Source of the DNA: Flavobacteriales bacterium
GTDB taxonomy: Bacteria > Bacteroidota > Bacteroidia > Flavobacteriales > TMED113
DNA: 40,206 nucleotides
Direction of reading: 5' to 3'
NCBI GenBank assembly: GCA_002718895.1
Contig: PBGD01000017.1
Coordinates: 1 to 40,206, forward strand
The notes beneath the pieces were generated by a model, which saw nothing but the letters and a program-made list of their open reading frames with translations, did not search any database and had not been told where the DNA came from. Of this stretch, positions 34,645 through 40,206 are shown piece by piece (position 1 is the stretch's first letter; the number at the start of each line of letters is the position of its first letter). The position numbers and the translations under genes are program-made.

Positions 34645-35376
34645 ATGCTAGATTCTAAGAGCAAGAAAATCGGAATATTTGGAACTATATTGTTTCATAC
34701 TTTACTTCTTCTTGTTTGTTTTTACTCTACATTGGCTTACACTTCATTAGAAAATCCGGAAGGCGTTGAAATAGCATATTTACCTTATAAGGATTCATCA
34801 ATTAACAATCAGTCAGTTTCGGAAAAACAATTAGAGAAAAATATCTCAGATATTAATGACGTAGTTGAGAATCTTATCACTGAAAAAAATGATTTATTAA
34901 ATATAAAAACTGATAATGATACTTTAACTTTGAGTCAATTAGAAAACAATGTGGAAGCACCTACTATTAGTTCAGAATTAAAAAATGCACTTTCTAAAAT
35001 AAACTCATCTCAAACATCTGACACGACATCTCTGAAAGTAGAAAATGACCATGATACTTCTGAATTATCTGGCGCTAAAGACATTATTGAATATGAAGCT
35101 CAAGATGGATATTCACTGTCAGATAATAGATTTGCTGTTAGAAAAGTAAAACCAGATTATTTATGTAAAGAAACAGGGAGAATAGTAGTTCGTGTTTGGG
35201 TGAATAGAGAAGGTGTTACAACAAAAGCTATAGCAGGTATTAGAGGCACCACCGAGTCTGCAGCATGTCTAATAAAAGAAGCTGAGTCTGCAGCATTAAA
35301 AACCACTTGGACACCGTACCTAAATGCTCCAGAAACACAAATTGGCCAAATAACTTATAATTTTTATCGTAATTGA
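34645..35376 (+). CDS. TonB-like energy transducer
   Basis: The 243-residue protein has a short cytoplasmic N-terminus, one membrane anchor (about 9-30, IFGTILFHTLLLLVCFYSTLAY), a periplasmic linker rich in Ser, Asn, Asp and Glu rather than Pro, and a C-terminal TonB domain (about 170-243) with GRIVVRVWVNREGVTTKA, RGTTESAACLIKEAESAALKTTW and the end IGQITYNF. That tail closely fits the Bacteroidota energy transducers encoded with ExbBD. Two Cys (YLCKETG and AACLIKE) could form a disulfide. It would couple the ExbBD motor to an outer-membrane receptor not encoded here. Its stop overlaps the TTG start of folC (TTGA). Confidence 0.85.
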   Translation: MLDSKSKKIGIFGTILFHTLLLLVCFYSTLAYTSLENPEGVEIAYLPYKDSSINNQSVSEKQLEKNISDINDVVENLITEKNDLLNIKTDNDTLTLSQLENNVEAPTISSELKNALSKINSSQTSDTTSLKVENDHDTSELSGAKDIIEYEAQDGYSLSDNRFAVRKVKPDYLCKETGRIVVRVWVNREGVTTKAIAGIRGTTESAACLIKEAESAALKTTWTPYLNAPETQIGQITYNFYRN

Positions 35377-36596
35377 GGGATTACCATTCAATAATAGATT
35401 GGATCTACAATCAATTTCCTGTGTATCAACGACAAGGATCTTCTGCATATAAAAAAGACATTAGTAATGTTAGAAATTTTTTCCAAAAAAAAGGAAATGA
35501 TTTCAATTTTTTTAAATCTATACATGTTGGGGGAACCAATGGTAAGGGATCAGTTTCTCATATGCTTGCTTCTATTTTACAAGAACAGGGCTTTAGAGTT
35601 GGTTTATTTACTTCTCCGCATATGATAGATTTTAGAGAAAGAATAAAGATCAGTGGAAAAGAAATTTCAAAAGATTTTATAGTAAAATTTGTAAATGAAA
35701 ACAAGTTAATTTTCAAAGAATTAGATATGTCTTTTTTTGAAATAACCTTTGTTTTAGCATGTAGTTATTTTAAAGAAAATAAAGTGGAACTTGCTATTGT
35801 AGAAGTTGGTTTGGGTGGACGGTTAGATGCAACTAATATTATTAATCCCATACTATCAATTATCACAAATGTTTCTATTGATCATACTAATATTTTAGGC
35901 AATAATGTTAAAAAAATAGCTAAAGAAAAGGCAGGTATAATTAAAAGAAATACACCACTTGTGTTAGGTGAAAGAAAGTTATATACTATCATTTTTGAAG
36001 ATGTTTGCAAAGAATTAGATGCTAAAATTTATTTTGCAAAAGAACATCATTATTTATCTGATTTAATAGGTGATTATCAAAAAAATAATATTAATACAAC
36101 TGTGACTGCTATAAATCTATTGATTTCGTTAGGTTTTTGTATTAATGAGTCATCAATTATTAATGGGCTAAATAAAGTTAAGAATAATACCTCTCTTTTA
36201 GGGAGGTGGCAAATTGTAAATGCCTATCCACTTTTAGTTTTAGATATTGCACATAACTTGTCAGCCCTGAAAGTTGTTTTAAATATGTTGAGAAAATATA
36301 AAGGAAAAAAACATGTTATTTTAGGCCTTTCAAAAGATAAATTAATCAATTCTATTGTATCTATTTTGCCCAAAGATTACAATTATTATTTATGTGGAAG
36401 TTCAAATCCACGTATTGTTAGTCCAAAAGAAATTAAAAAAATATTTCATTTACATAATCTTTCCCCCCAATGTTTTGATTTCTCATATGAAGCATATGAT
36501 TTAATATCTCCAATAAACAAAAAAAATGATATTATATTAGTCACAGGAAGCACTTTTATTGTATCAGATATGTTAAAATATTTAGATAAATATTGA
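35373..36596 (+). CDS. folC: Bifunctional folylpolyglutamate/dihydrofolate synthase
   Basis: The enzyme adds glutamate to dihydropteroate and to folates with ATP. Its 407 residues start DYHSIIDWIYNQFPVYQRQG, the usual N-terminus of Bacteroidota FolC, so the TTG at 35373, overlapping the stop of the upstream gene by four bases, is the best start; no ATG precedes it. The P-loop is GGTNGKGSVSHML (about 53-65), the Mg/second ATP patch EVGLGGRLDATN, then SIDHTNILG and the carbamylated-lysine region KAGIIKRNTPLVLGE. The C-terminal Mur-ligase-type domain includes LDIAHNLSALKVVL. The exbB-exbD-tonB-folC order recurs in Flavobacteriales. Confidence 0.93.
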   Translation: MRDYHSIIDWIYNQFPVYQRQGSSAYKKDISNVRNFFQKKGNDFNFFKSIHVGGTNGKGSVSHMLASILQEQGFRVGLFTSPHMIDFRERIKISGKEISKDFIVKFVNENKLIFKELDMSFFEITFVLACSYFKENKVELAIVEVGLGGRLDATNIINPILSIITNVSIDHTNILGNNVKKIAKEKAGIIKRNTPLVLGERKLYTIIFEDVCKELDAKIYFAKEHHYLSDLIGDYQKNNINTTVTAINLLISLGFCINESSIINGLNKVKNNTSLLGRWQIVNAYPLLVLDIAHNLSALKVVLNMLRKYKGKKHVILGLSKDKLINSIVSILPKDYNYYLCGSSNPRIVSPKEIKKIFHLHNLSPQCFDFSYEAYDLISPINKKNDIILVTGSTFIVSDMLKYLDKY

Positions 36597-36604
36597 AAGA
36601 TTTA

Positions 36605-36612
36605 TATATTTG
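36605..36612 (+). promoter_or_regulatory. Candidate -7 promoter element for the tRNA-Val(TAC) gene
   Basis: TATATTTG matches the TAnnTTTG consensus of Bacteroidota promoters exactly and ends 12 bp before the mature tRNA 5' end, in the short gap after folC. A -33 TTG at the ideal distance is not obvious. Position just before a stable RNA gene makes it more credible than most matches. Confidence 0.5.
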
Positions 36613-36624
36613 CATTCTCTACAA

Positions 36625-36699
36625 GGGCGATTAGCTCAGTTGGTTCAGAGCACCTGCCTTACAAGCAGGGGGTCACTGGTTCGAATCCAGTATCGCCCA
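36625..36699 (+). tRNA. tRNA-Val (anticodon TAC)
   Basis: A complete cloverleaf is visible. The acceptor arm pairs GGGCGAT with ATCGCCC, the D arm is GCTC...GAGC, the anticodon stem CCTGC/GCAGG encloses the loop CTTACAA with anticodon TAC, and the T arm is ACTGG-TTCGAAT-CCAGT. The discriminator base is A. The 3' CCA is not encoded and must be added. It reads GTA/GTG valine codons. Confidence 0.97.
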
Positions 36700-36700
36700 C

Positions 36701-36735
36701 AAAAGCGAAAAACATGATGTGTTTTTCGCTTTTTT
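36701..36735 (+). terminator. Strong intrinsic terminator between the two tRNA-Val genes
   Basis: AAAAGCGAAAAAC (36701-36713) and GTTTTTCGCTTTT (36721-36733) are perfect reverse complements, giving a 13-bp stem with a 7-nt loop (ATGATGT), followed by further T. It begins two bases after the first tRNA ends and stops about 16 bp before the second begins. The GC content of the stem is low, but pairing is complete. Confidence 0.85.
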
Positions 36736-36750
36736 ATTATTTATTATAAT

Positions 36751-36825
36751 GGACCATTAACTCAGTTGGTTTAGAGTGTTACCTTGACAGGGTAGAAGTC
36801 ACTGGTTCGAATCCAGTATGGTCCA
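36751..36825 (+). tRNA. tRNA-Val (anticodon GAC)
   Basis: The acceptor arm pairs GGACCAT with ATGGTCC, and the D arm is ACTC...GAGT. The anticodon stem TTACC/GGTAG (one T-G pair) encloses the loop TTGACAG with anticodon GAC, and the T arm ACTGG-TTCGAAT-CCAGT is identical to that of the neighbouring tRNA. The discriminator is A, and CCA is not encoded. It reads GTC/GTT valine codons. It sits 51 bp downstream of the first tRNA, with the terminator between. The anticodon GAC differs from tRNA-Asp (GTC), so the valine call is firm. Confidence 0.95.
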
Positions 36826-36894
36826 CTAACTATACTATCAATTAAAAAATCCTTTTTAAATCAGAAAAATATCATTCTAATAAAAAAATAATTT

Positions 36895-37518
36895 ATGAAC
36901 AATTCTATTGATATAACTCTAATTCAAAAAGGTGTTAAGTTCTTAGAAGATGATAGTGTTCTTGGTTCATATATTCAAAAATTGTCAATGCCCAATTATA
37001 AATTAGATAGAGATTATTTTAAATCTTTATGTAAATACATAATTTTTCAGCAATTAAGTGTGAAATCTGCTTCAAGAACTTTTGCTAGATTTAAAAAATT
37101 ACTTCAGGATGTTAAACCGACAATTTTGCTCAATACAAATGACGATGATCTAAAAAATACAGGTCTTAGTTTTAGAAAAGTTAATTACTTAAAAGAATTA
37201 AGTCAAAGTTTTATTAAAAATGATAATTATAAAAATTTAGTTAATAAATCTGATCAAGAAATTGTAAAATCTTTAACTAAAATTAAAGGAATTGGATCTT
37301 GGACCGCTGAAATGTTTTTAATTTTTACTCTTGGTAGAATAGATGTTTTTTCAACAAAAGATATTGGATTATTAAATGGCTTAAAGCTTGTATATAATCT
37401 TAATAATCGACCAACATTTGAAAATGCAGAATTATTAAGTAAAAGATGGTCACCATACAGAACAATAGCCTCGCTTTATTTATGGAAAATTATTGAAGGT
37501 GAAGATTTTGATTGGTAA
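36895..37518 (+). CDS. AlkA-like DNA-3-methyladenine glycosylase (HhH-GPD)
   Basis: This base-excision repair enzyme removes alkylated bases. Its 207 residues form an HhH-GPD fold without the N-terminal extra domain of E. coli AlkA. The helix-hairpin-helix is KGIGSWTAEMFL (131-142), followed by GRIDVFSTKDIGLL with the catalytic Asp at D156. The earlier IIFQQLSVKSASR (49-61) matches the conserved I-x-x-Q-Q-x-S/x-x-A motif. All key residues are present. It follows tRNA-Val(GAC) after a 69-bp gap in which I see no clear promoter or terminator. Confidence 0.9.
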   Translation: MNNSIDITLIQKGVKFLEDDSVLGSYIQKLSMPNYKLDRDYFKSLCKYIIFQQLSVKSASRTFARFKKLLQDVKPTILLNTNDDDLKNTGLSFRKVNYLKELSQSFIKNDNYKNLVNKSDQEIVKSLTKIKGIGSWTAEMFLIFTLGRIDVFSTKDIGLLNGLKLVYNLNNRPTFENAELLSKRWSPYRTIASLYLWKIIEGEDFDW

Positions 37519-37635
37519 ATTAATTTTGTTTAATAAAACTAATTAATAAAATTATTGAGCTATTTATTTTCTAGTTTATTTACTTATTTAAAGTCATATA
37601 ATACTTTATATTTGCTCTTAAACAAAATTTTCATT

Positions 37636-38016
37636 ATGAAAACAAAAATATCTTTATCAATTATAGGTTCTTATAATACATTTGTCGCTATAATTATGAT
37701 GTTCTTTTCTGGACAAATGGTTGGAAGTATTGTAAATTCTGACATTACAGAAGTTGTAAAAATGTGTGAAATTATGCACTATGGCCTTGCTCCAGCTATT
37801 TTAATTATTGGATTAATGTTAATTCTATGTCGCAATGCATCTTTAGAAATTGCCAAAAATTTATTACTAGCTTATATAATTGGAACATTGGTATTAATGT
37901 ATGTTTTTCTTTGTGTTATGTCTAATGAGCCATTAATGAATTTCAATATTTATACTATTATTCCAGATATTTTAATGTTAATAATTGCAATTTTTGGATA
38001 CATAAAAGCAAAGTAG
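37636..38016 (+). CDS. Small four-span membrane protein of unknown function
   Basis: With the ATG at 37636 (MKTKISLSIIGSYN) the protein has 126 residues, with four hydrophobic segments (about 5-28, 48-66, 75-96 and 102-122). A TTG-start extension of 27 residues (from 37555) is hydrophobic but lacks a good start, so I prefer the ATG. No catalytic or binding motif is seen. It resembles small DUF4345-like or transporter-like Bacteroidota membrane proteins, but I do not recognise a family. The next gene, also a membrane protein, follows after 23 bp. Confidence 0.6.
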   Translation: MKTKISLSIIGSYNTFVAIIMMFFSGQMVGSIVNSDITEVVKMCEIMHYGLAPAILIIGLMLILCRNASLEIAKNLLLAYIIGTLVLMYVFLCVMSNEPLMNFNIYTIIPDILMLIIAIFGYIKAK

Positions 38017-38039
38017 TATTAATTAAATAATTTTTATTC

Positions 38040-38540
38040 ATGTCAAATTTTGAGAATAACTTTGAAAAGTTTCTTTGGAATCTAAGGTATATTGTAATAT
38101 TATGTGTTTTACTTTCGATTCTTTCCTCTATTACTTTATTCATAATAGCTAGTTGGGATATATTAAATGCAATTATGTGTCAAAATCCATTGTTTAACTC
38201 TCAAGTTACAAGCAATACAGATTTGTTGTTTAGCATTATCTCTTCAATAGACTTATTTTTAATTGGTATTGTATTGTTAATATTTGGTTTTGGGGTGTAT
38301 GAATTATTTATAAGTGAAATTGATTTTGCTAAAGGAAAATTTGCAGAATCAACTTTAAAAATTAATAATTTAGATCAGTTAAAAAACAAAATTATTAAAG
38401 TTATTATCATAGTTTTAATTGTTAAATTTTTTGAAAAAATATTAAAACTAGCCCCATCTTTCACATCGCAAGATATATTAACATTTAGTGCTTCTATTTT
38501 AGCAATTTGTATAGGGTATTATTTACTTAACAGAAAATAA
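38040..38540 (+). CDS. YqhA-family (UPF0114) membrane protein
   Basis: The protein has 166 residues with three or four membrane spans. The pattern fits YqhA/UPF0114: an N-terminal KFLWNLRYIVILCVLLSILSSI, a middle DLFLIGIVLLIFGFGVYELFISEID, then NNLDQLKNKIIKVIIIVLIVKFFEKIL with conserved L-x-x-L-K-x-K. The biochemical role of the family is unknown. It lies between an unrecognised small membrane gene and the acid phosphatase, all on the plus strand, with gaps of 23 and 36 bp. Confidence 0.78.
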   Translation: MSNFENNFEKFLWNLRYIVILCVLLSILSSITLFIIASWDILNAIMCQNPLFNSQVTSNTDLLFSIISSIDLFLIGIVLLIFGFGVYELFISEIDFAKGKFAESTLKINNLDQLKNKIIKVIIIVLIVKFFEKILKLAPSFTSQDILTFSASILAICIGYYLLNRK

Positions 38541-38576
38541 TATAGTTCATTAAATTAATAACATTTGGATTCCATT

Positions 38577-39248
38577 ATGAAAATTCACTTATTTATTTCC
38601 CTAGTATTAACTTTAAGTTTATGTGCTCAAGATAATAATGTTTTAGAAACTCGTCATAATTTGCCTAATGATGTTAGATGGGTCACAGAATCTAAAGAGT
38701 ATAGTAAATTATGCATGCAAATATATAGATCTGCGTTGCGTATCATTAGAAATGTTTATGCTGAAGATCCAATTATTATTATGGATTTAGATGAGACTGT
38801 TTTAGATAATTCTCAATATCAAGTTGATCTTGTTTTAACTTCACAAAGTTTTAATTTAGAATCTTGGAATAATTTTGTTAGAAAAGAAATTTCTACTTTG
38901 GTTCCAGGAGCTAAAGAATTCATTACAAGTTATAAGTCCAATAAAAATGCAAAAATCATTTTTCTAAGTAATAGAAGTGCAGAAACCTTAAAAGCGACTA
39001 AGAACAATATGAAAGCACTTGGTATTTATTATAAAAACGATATTTTTTTGCTAAAAGAAAATGAAAATGACTCGAAGGTCAATAGAAGGTTGGAAGTTTT
39101 TGAAGGTACTGGGAGAATGAAAAAATATGGTCCACTATCTGTGATTGCTTATTTTGGAGATGCAATTGGAGACTTTCCAGATGATAAAAATTATGAGTTT
39201 GGAATTAATAAGTTTCTATTTCCTAATCCTATGTATGGCAAATGGTAG
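38577..39248 (+). CDS. HAD-superfamily acid phosphatase, e(P4)/class B-like
   Basis: This exported phosphomonoesterase has 223 residues. The start at 38577 (MKIHLFISLVLTLSLCAQ) gives a clean signal peptide; a TTG four codons earlier adds only MDSI. The HAD nucleophile and acid/base are D70 and D72 in IIIMDLDETVLDNSQYQ. The second motif is IIFLSNRSAETLKATKNNM, the lysine is in the later KKYGPLSVIAYFGDA, and motif IV is FGDAIGDFPDDK. The L-S-L-C sequence before AQ is a poor lipobox, so free periplasmic location is more likely than lipoprotein. It may scavenge phosphate from nucleotides. Its end is 3 bp from the convergent epimerase gene. Confidence 0.87.
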   Translation: MKIHLFISLVLTLSLCAQDNNVLETRHNLPNDVRWVTESKEYSKLCMQIYRSALRIIRNVYAEDPIIIMDLDETVLDNSQYQVDLVLTSQSFNLESWNNFVRKEISTLVPGAKEFITSYKSNKNAKIIFLSNRSAETLKATKNNMKALGIYYKNDIFLLKENENDSKVNRRLEVFEGTGRMKKYGPLSVIAYFGDAIGDFPDDKNYEFGINKFLFPNPMYGKW

Positions 39249-39251
39249 TAT

Positions 39252-40151
39252 CTATAAGATTTCTTTTTGAATAGCTTGATCAATATTTTCATAGTCCCAA
39301 GTAAAACCATATTCTTTCATTTTAGAGACACTAAGTTTTACATTAGAAAATAACATACTTGCTTGTTCACCTATAAATATCTGGATAATCCATTTTGGGA
39401 TGTAAATAAGAATGGTTTTTTTTTGAATATTTCTTTGCATTGACAACATAAATTCATTAAGTGTAATTTGTTTTTGAGTTGAGAGATTGATGGGGCCATT
39501 CATTTCTTTATTTTGTATGCAGTGCAAAATAAATTTAGCTACATCACTACTGTGTATCCATGGAAAAGGTTGAGTGCCTTTTCCAAAGACTAATCCTATT
39601 CGAAAATAAAATCCTAAAAGAATTTTCTCTAGAATGCCACCGTTTTTATCTAAAATTAATGATAATCTAAGTTTTAGTATTCTACTTCCTAATTCTTTAA
39701 ATTGATCTGCTTTTTTTTCCCACTCTTCACACAGTAAAGACATCCAGTTTTCTTGTTGGGGTATGTCATTTTCTTTTTTTAATCCATCTGTTTCTAAACC
39801 ATAGTAGCCCATAGCAGATGCACTGATATATGTTTTGGGAGTATGTTTGATTTCTTTACATTTTTCAAAAATTAGTTGACTAGATTTAATCCTGCTATCA
39901 AACATTTTTTGCTTATTTTTTTTTGTCCAAATATTTGAAATACTGTAACCAGCTAAATGAATTATATGGTCTGTTTTTGATAAAGCTTCCATTTCAATAA
40001 CATCATTCGATAGATTCCAATAAAATATGTTTTTTTTATTAGATTTTTTTGTAGATAAATAGCAAACTTGATAATTATTTTTTTCAAGCAATAATCCTAG
40101 TTTTTTTGCTATTAAACCATTTGCTCCTGTAATTAAAACTTTTTCTTTCAC
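39252..40151 (-). CDS. TIGR01777-family epimerase / atypical SDR (YfcH-like)
   Basis: The protein has 299 residues, NAD(P)-binding, cytoplasmic, function not known biochemically. The N-terminal motif is LITGANGLIAKKL, i.e. T-G-x-x-G-x-x-A with the third Gly replaced by Ala (A15). HLAGYSISNIWTKKNKQKMFDSRIKSS and SASAMGYYG are hallmarks of the TIGR01777 group, as are KLRLSLILDKNGGILEK and PFPWIHSSDVAKFI. The C-terminal DUF1731-like region ends FTWDYENIDQAIQKEIL. The start codon is GTG (40151-40149). An upstream minus-strand reading frame ends with TGA overlapping this GTG by four bases (GTGA), a common coupling arrangement. Confidence 0.9.
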   Translation of the reverse strand: MKEKVLITGANGLIAKKLGLLLEKNNYQVCYLSTKKSNKKNIFYWNLSNDVIEMEALSKTDHIIHLAGYSISNIWTKKNKQKMFDSRIKSSQLIFEKCKEIKHTPKTYISASAMGYYGLETDGLKKENDIPQQENWMSLLCEEWEKKADQFKELGSRILKLRLSLILDKNGGILEKILLGFYFRIGLVFGKGTQPFPWIHSSDVAKFILHCIQNKEMNGPINLSTQKQITLNEFMLSMQRNIQKKTILIYIPKWIIQIFIGEQASMLFSNVKLSVSKMKEYGFTWDYENIDQAIQKEIL

Positions 40152-40169
40152 GGAAATACTTCTTGGAAT

Positions 40170-40206
40170 TTATTTGATAATAAATTGCTTTCTAATAGAT
40201 CCATCA
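40170..40206 (-). CDS. Possible 3' end of a minus-strand gene with a sorting-like C-terminus (partial)
   Basis: Read on the minus strand, the edge encodes D-G-S-I-R-K-Q-F-I-I-K then TAA. This closely matches the tail of the choice-of-anchor-B protein (DGSVEKKFILK), suggesting a further T9SS-type cargo whose body is outside the window. A rival reading in another minus frame ends LESNLLSNKFQEVFP and stops at 40148-40150, overlapping the epimerase GTG as GTGA; both cannot be coding. With about 37 bases visible I cannot decide, so confidence is low. Confidence 0.4.
   Translation of the reverse strand, partial: DGSIRKQFIIK

Noticed and set aside
1-40206. Search for CRISPR arrays, insertion sequences, integrases, phage genes or toxin-antitoxin pairs
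   Set aside because: I saw no regularly spaced repeats, transposase motifs or such genes; the tRNA-Val genes show no attachment-site duplication nearby.

Overview
The window looks like chromosomal DNA from a marine, AT-rich member of the Bacteroidota, most likely order Flavobacteriales (Cryomorphaceae/Crocinitomicaceae-like). By eye it is near 30% GC. Evidence: several secreted proteins carry type IX secretion (T9SS) sorting tails or Cys-containing G-C-x-D repeats typical of marine Flavobacteriales; the gene orders recQ / kpsF-tatC-lptB, pabB-tilS and exbB-exbD-tonB-folC; a NhaD-type sodium antiporter; kynurenine-pathway genes; few Shine-Dalgarno sites; and candidate promoters of the Bacteroidota TAnnTTTG type. 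Genes are very tightly packed. No gene-free stretch exceeds 300 bp, and several convergent gene pairs overlap at their 3' ends.

Region by region. 1-4.9 kb: the 3' end of a repeat-rich T9SS cargo gene, a small nucleotidyltransferase, the lipid-trafficking ABC pair mlaE-mlaF, a terminator, and a second T9SS cargo protein. 4.9-7.8 kb: full-length glycine decarboxylase gcvP. 7.9-11.3 kb: a UbiA-like membrane protein followed by kynureninase and kynurenine 3-monooxygenase, apparently one operon. 11.3-15.0 kb: an MBL-fold hydrolase, an M20 amidohydrolase and a RecQ helicase with unusual domain order. 15.1-17.6 kb: kpsF-tatC-lptB (cell-envelope operon). 17.6-18.5 kb: pssA-purS on the minus strand. 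18.6-26.7 kb: lnt, lpd, pabB, tilS, a DsbD-like thiol reductase and a small DUF6165-like protein. 26.8-28.7 kb: a secreted choice-of-anchor-B protein with G-C-x-D repeats. 28.6-33.5 kb: acyl-CoA dehydrogenase, anmK, a Glu/Leu/Phe/Val dehydrogenase and nhaD. 33.5-36.6 kb: exbB-exbD-tonB-folC. 36.6-36.8 kb: two valine tRNA genes separated by a strong terminator. 36.9-40.2 kb: an AlkA-like glycosylase, two small membrane proteins, a HAD acid phosphatase, a TIGR01777 epimerase, and the edge of one more gene.

How the genes work together. Much of the set serves the cell envelope: MlaEF (phospholipid transport), KpsF (Kdo precursor), LptB (LPS export), TatC (folded protein export), PssA (phosphatidylethanolamine precursor), Lnt (lipoprotein maturation), DsbD (periplasmic thiols), ExbBD-TonB (energy for outer-membrane receptors) and AnmK (wall recycling). 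The rest is central and amino-acid metabolism: GcvP with Lpd, KynU with KMO, acyl-CoA and amino-acid dehydrogenases, and folate synthesis (PabB, FolC). I see no phage, insertion sequence, CRISPR array or defence island, and no clear new multi-gene system. The most notable features are a nine-cytosine tract in the dsbD-like gene whose slippage would remove the thioredoxin domain, a perfect 81-bp-period duplication in a surface-protein gene at the left edge, a RecQ with HRDC directly after the zinc site, and a terminator sitting between two tandem tRNA genes.
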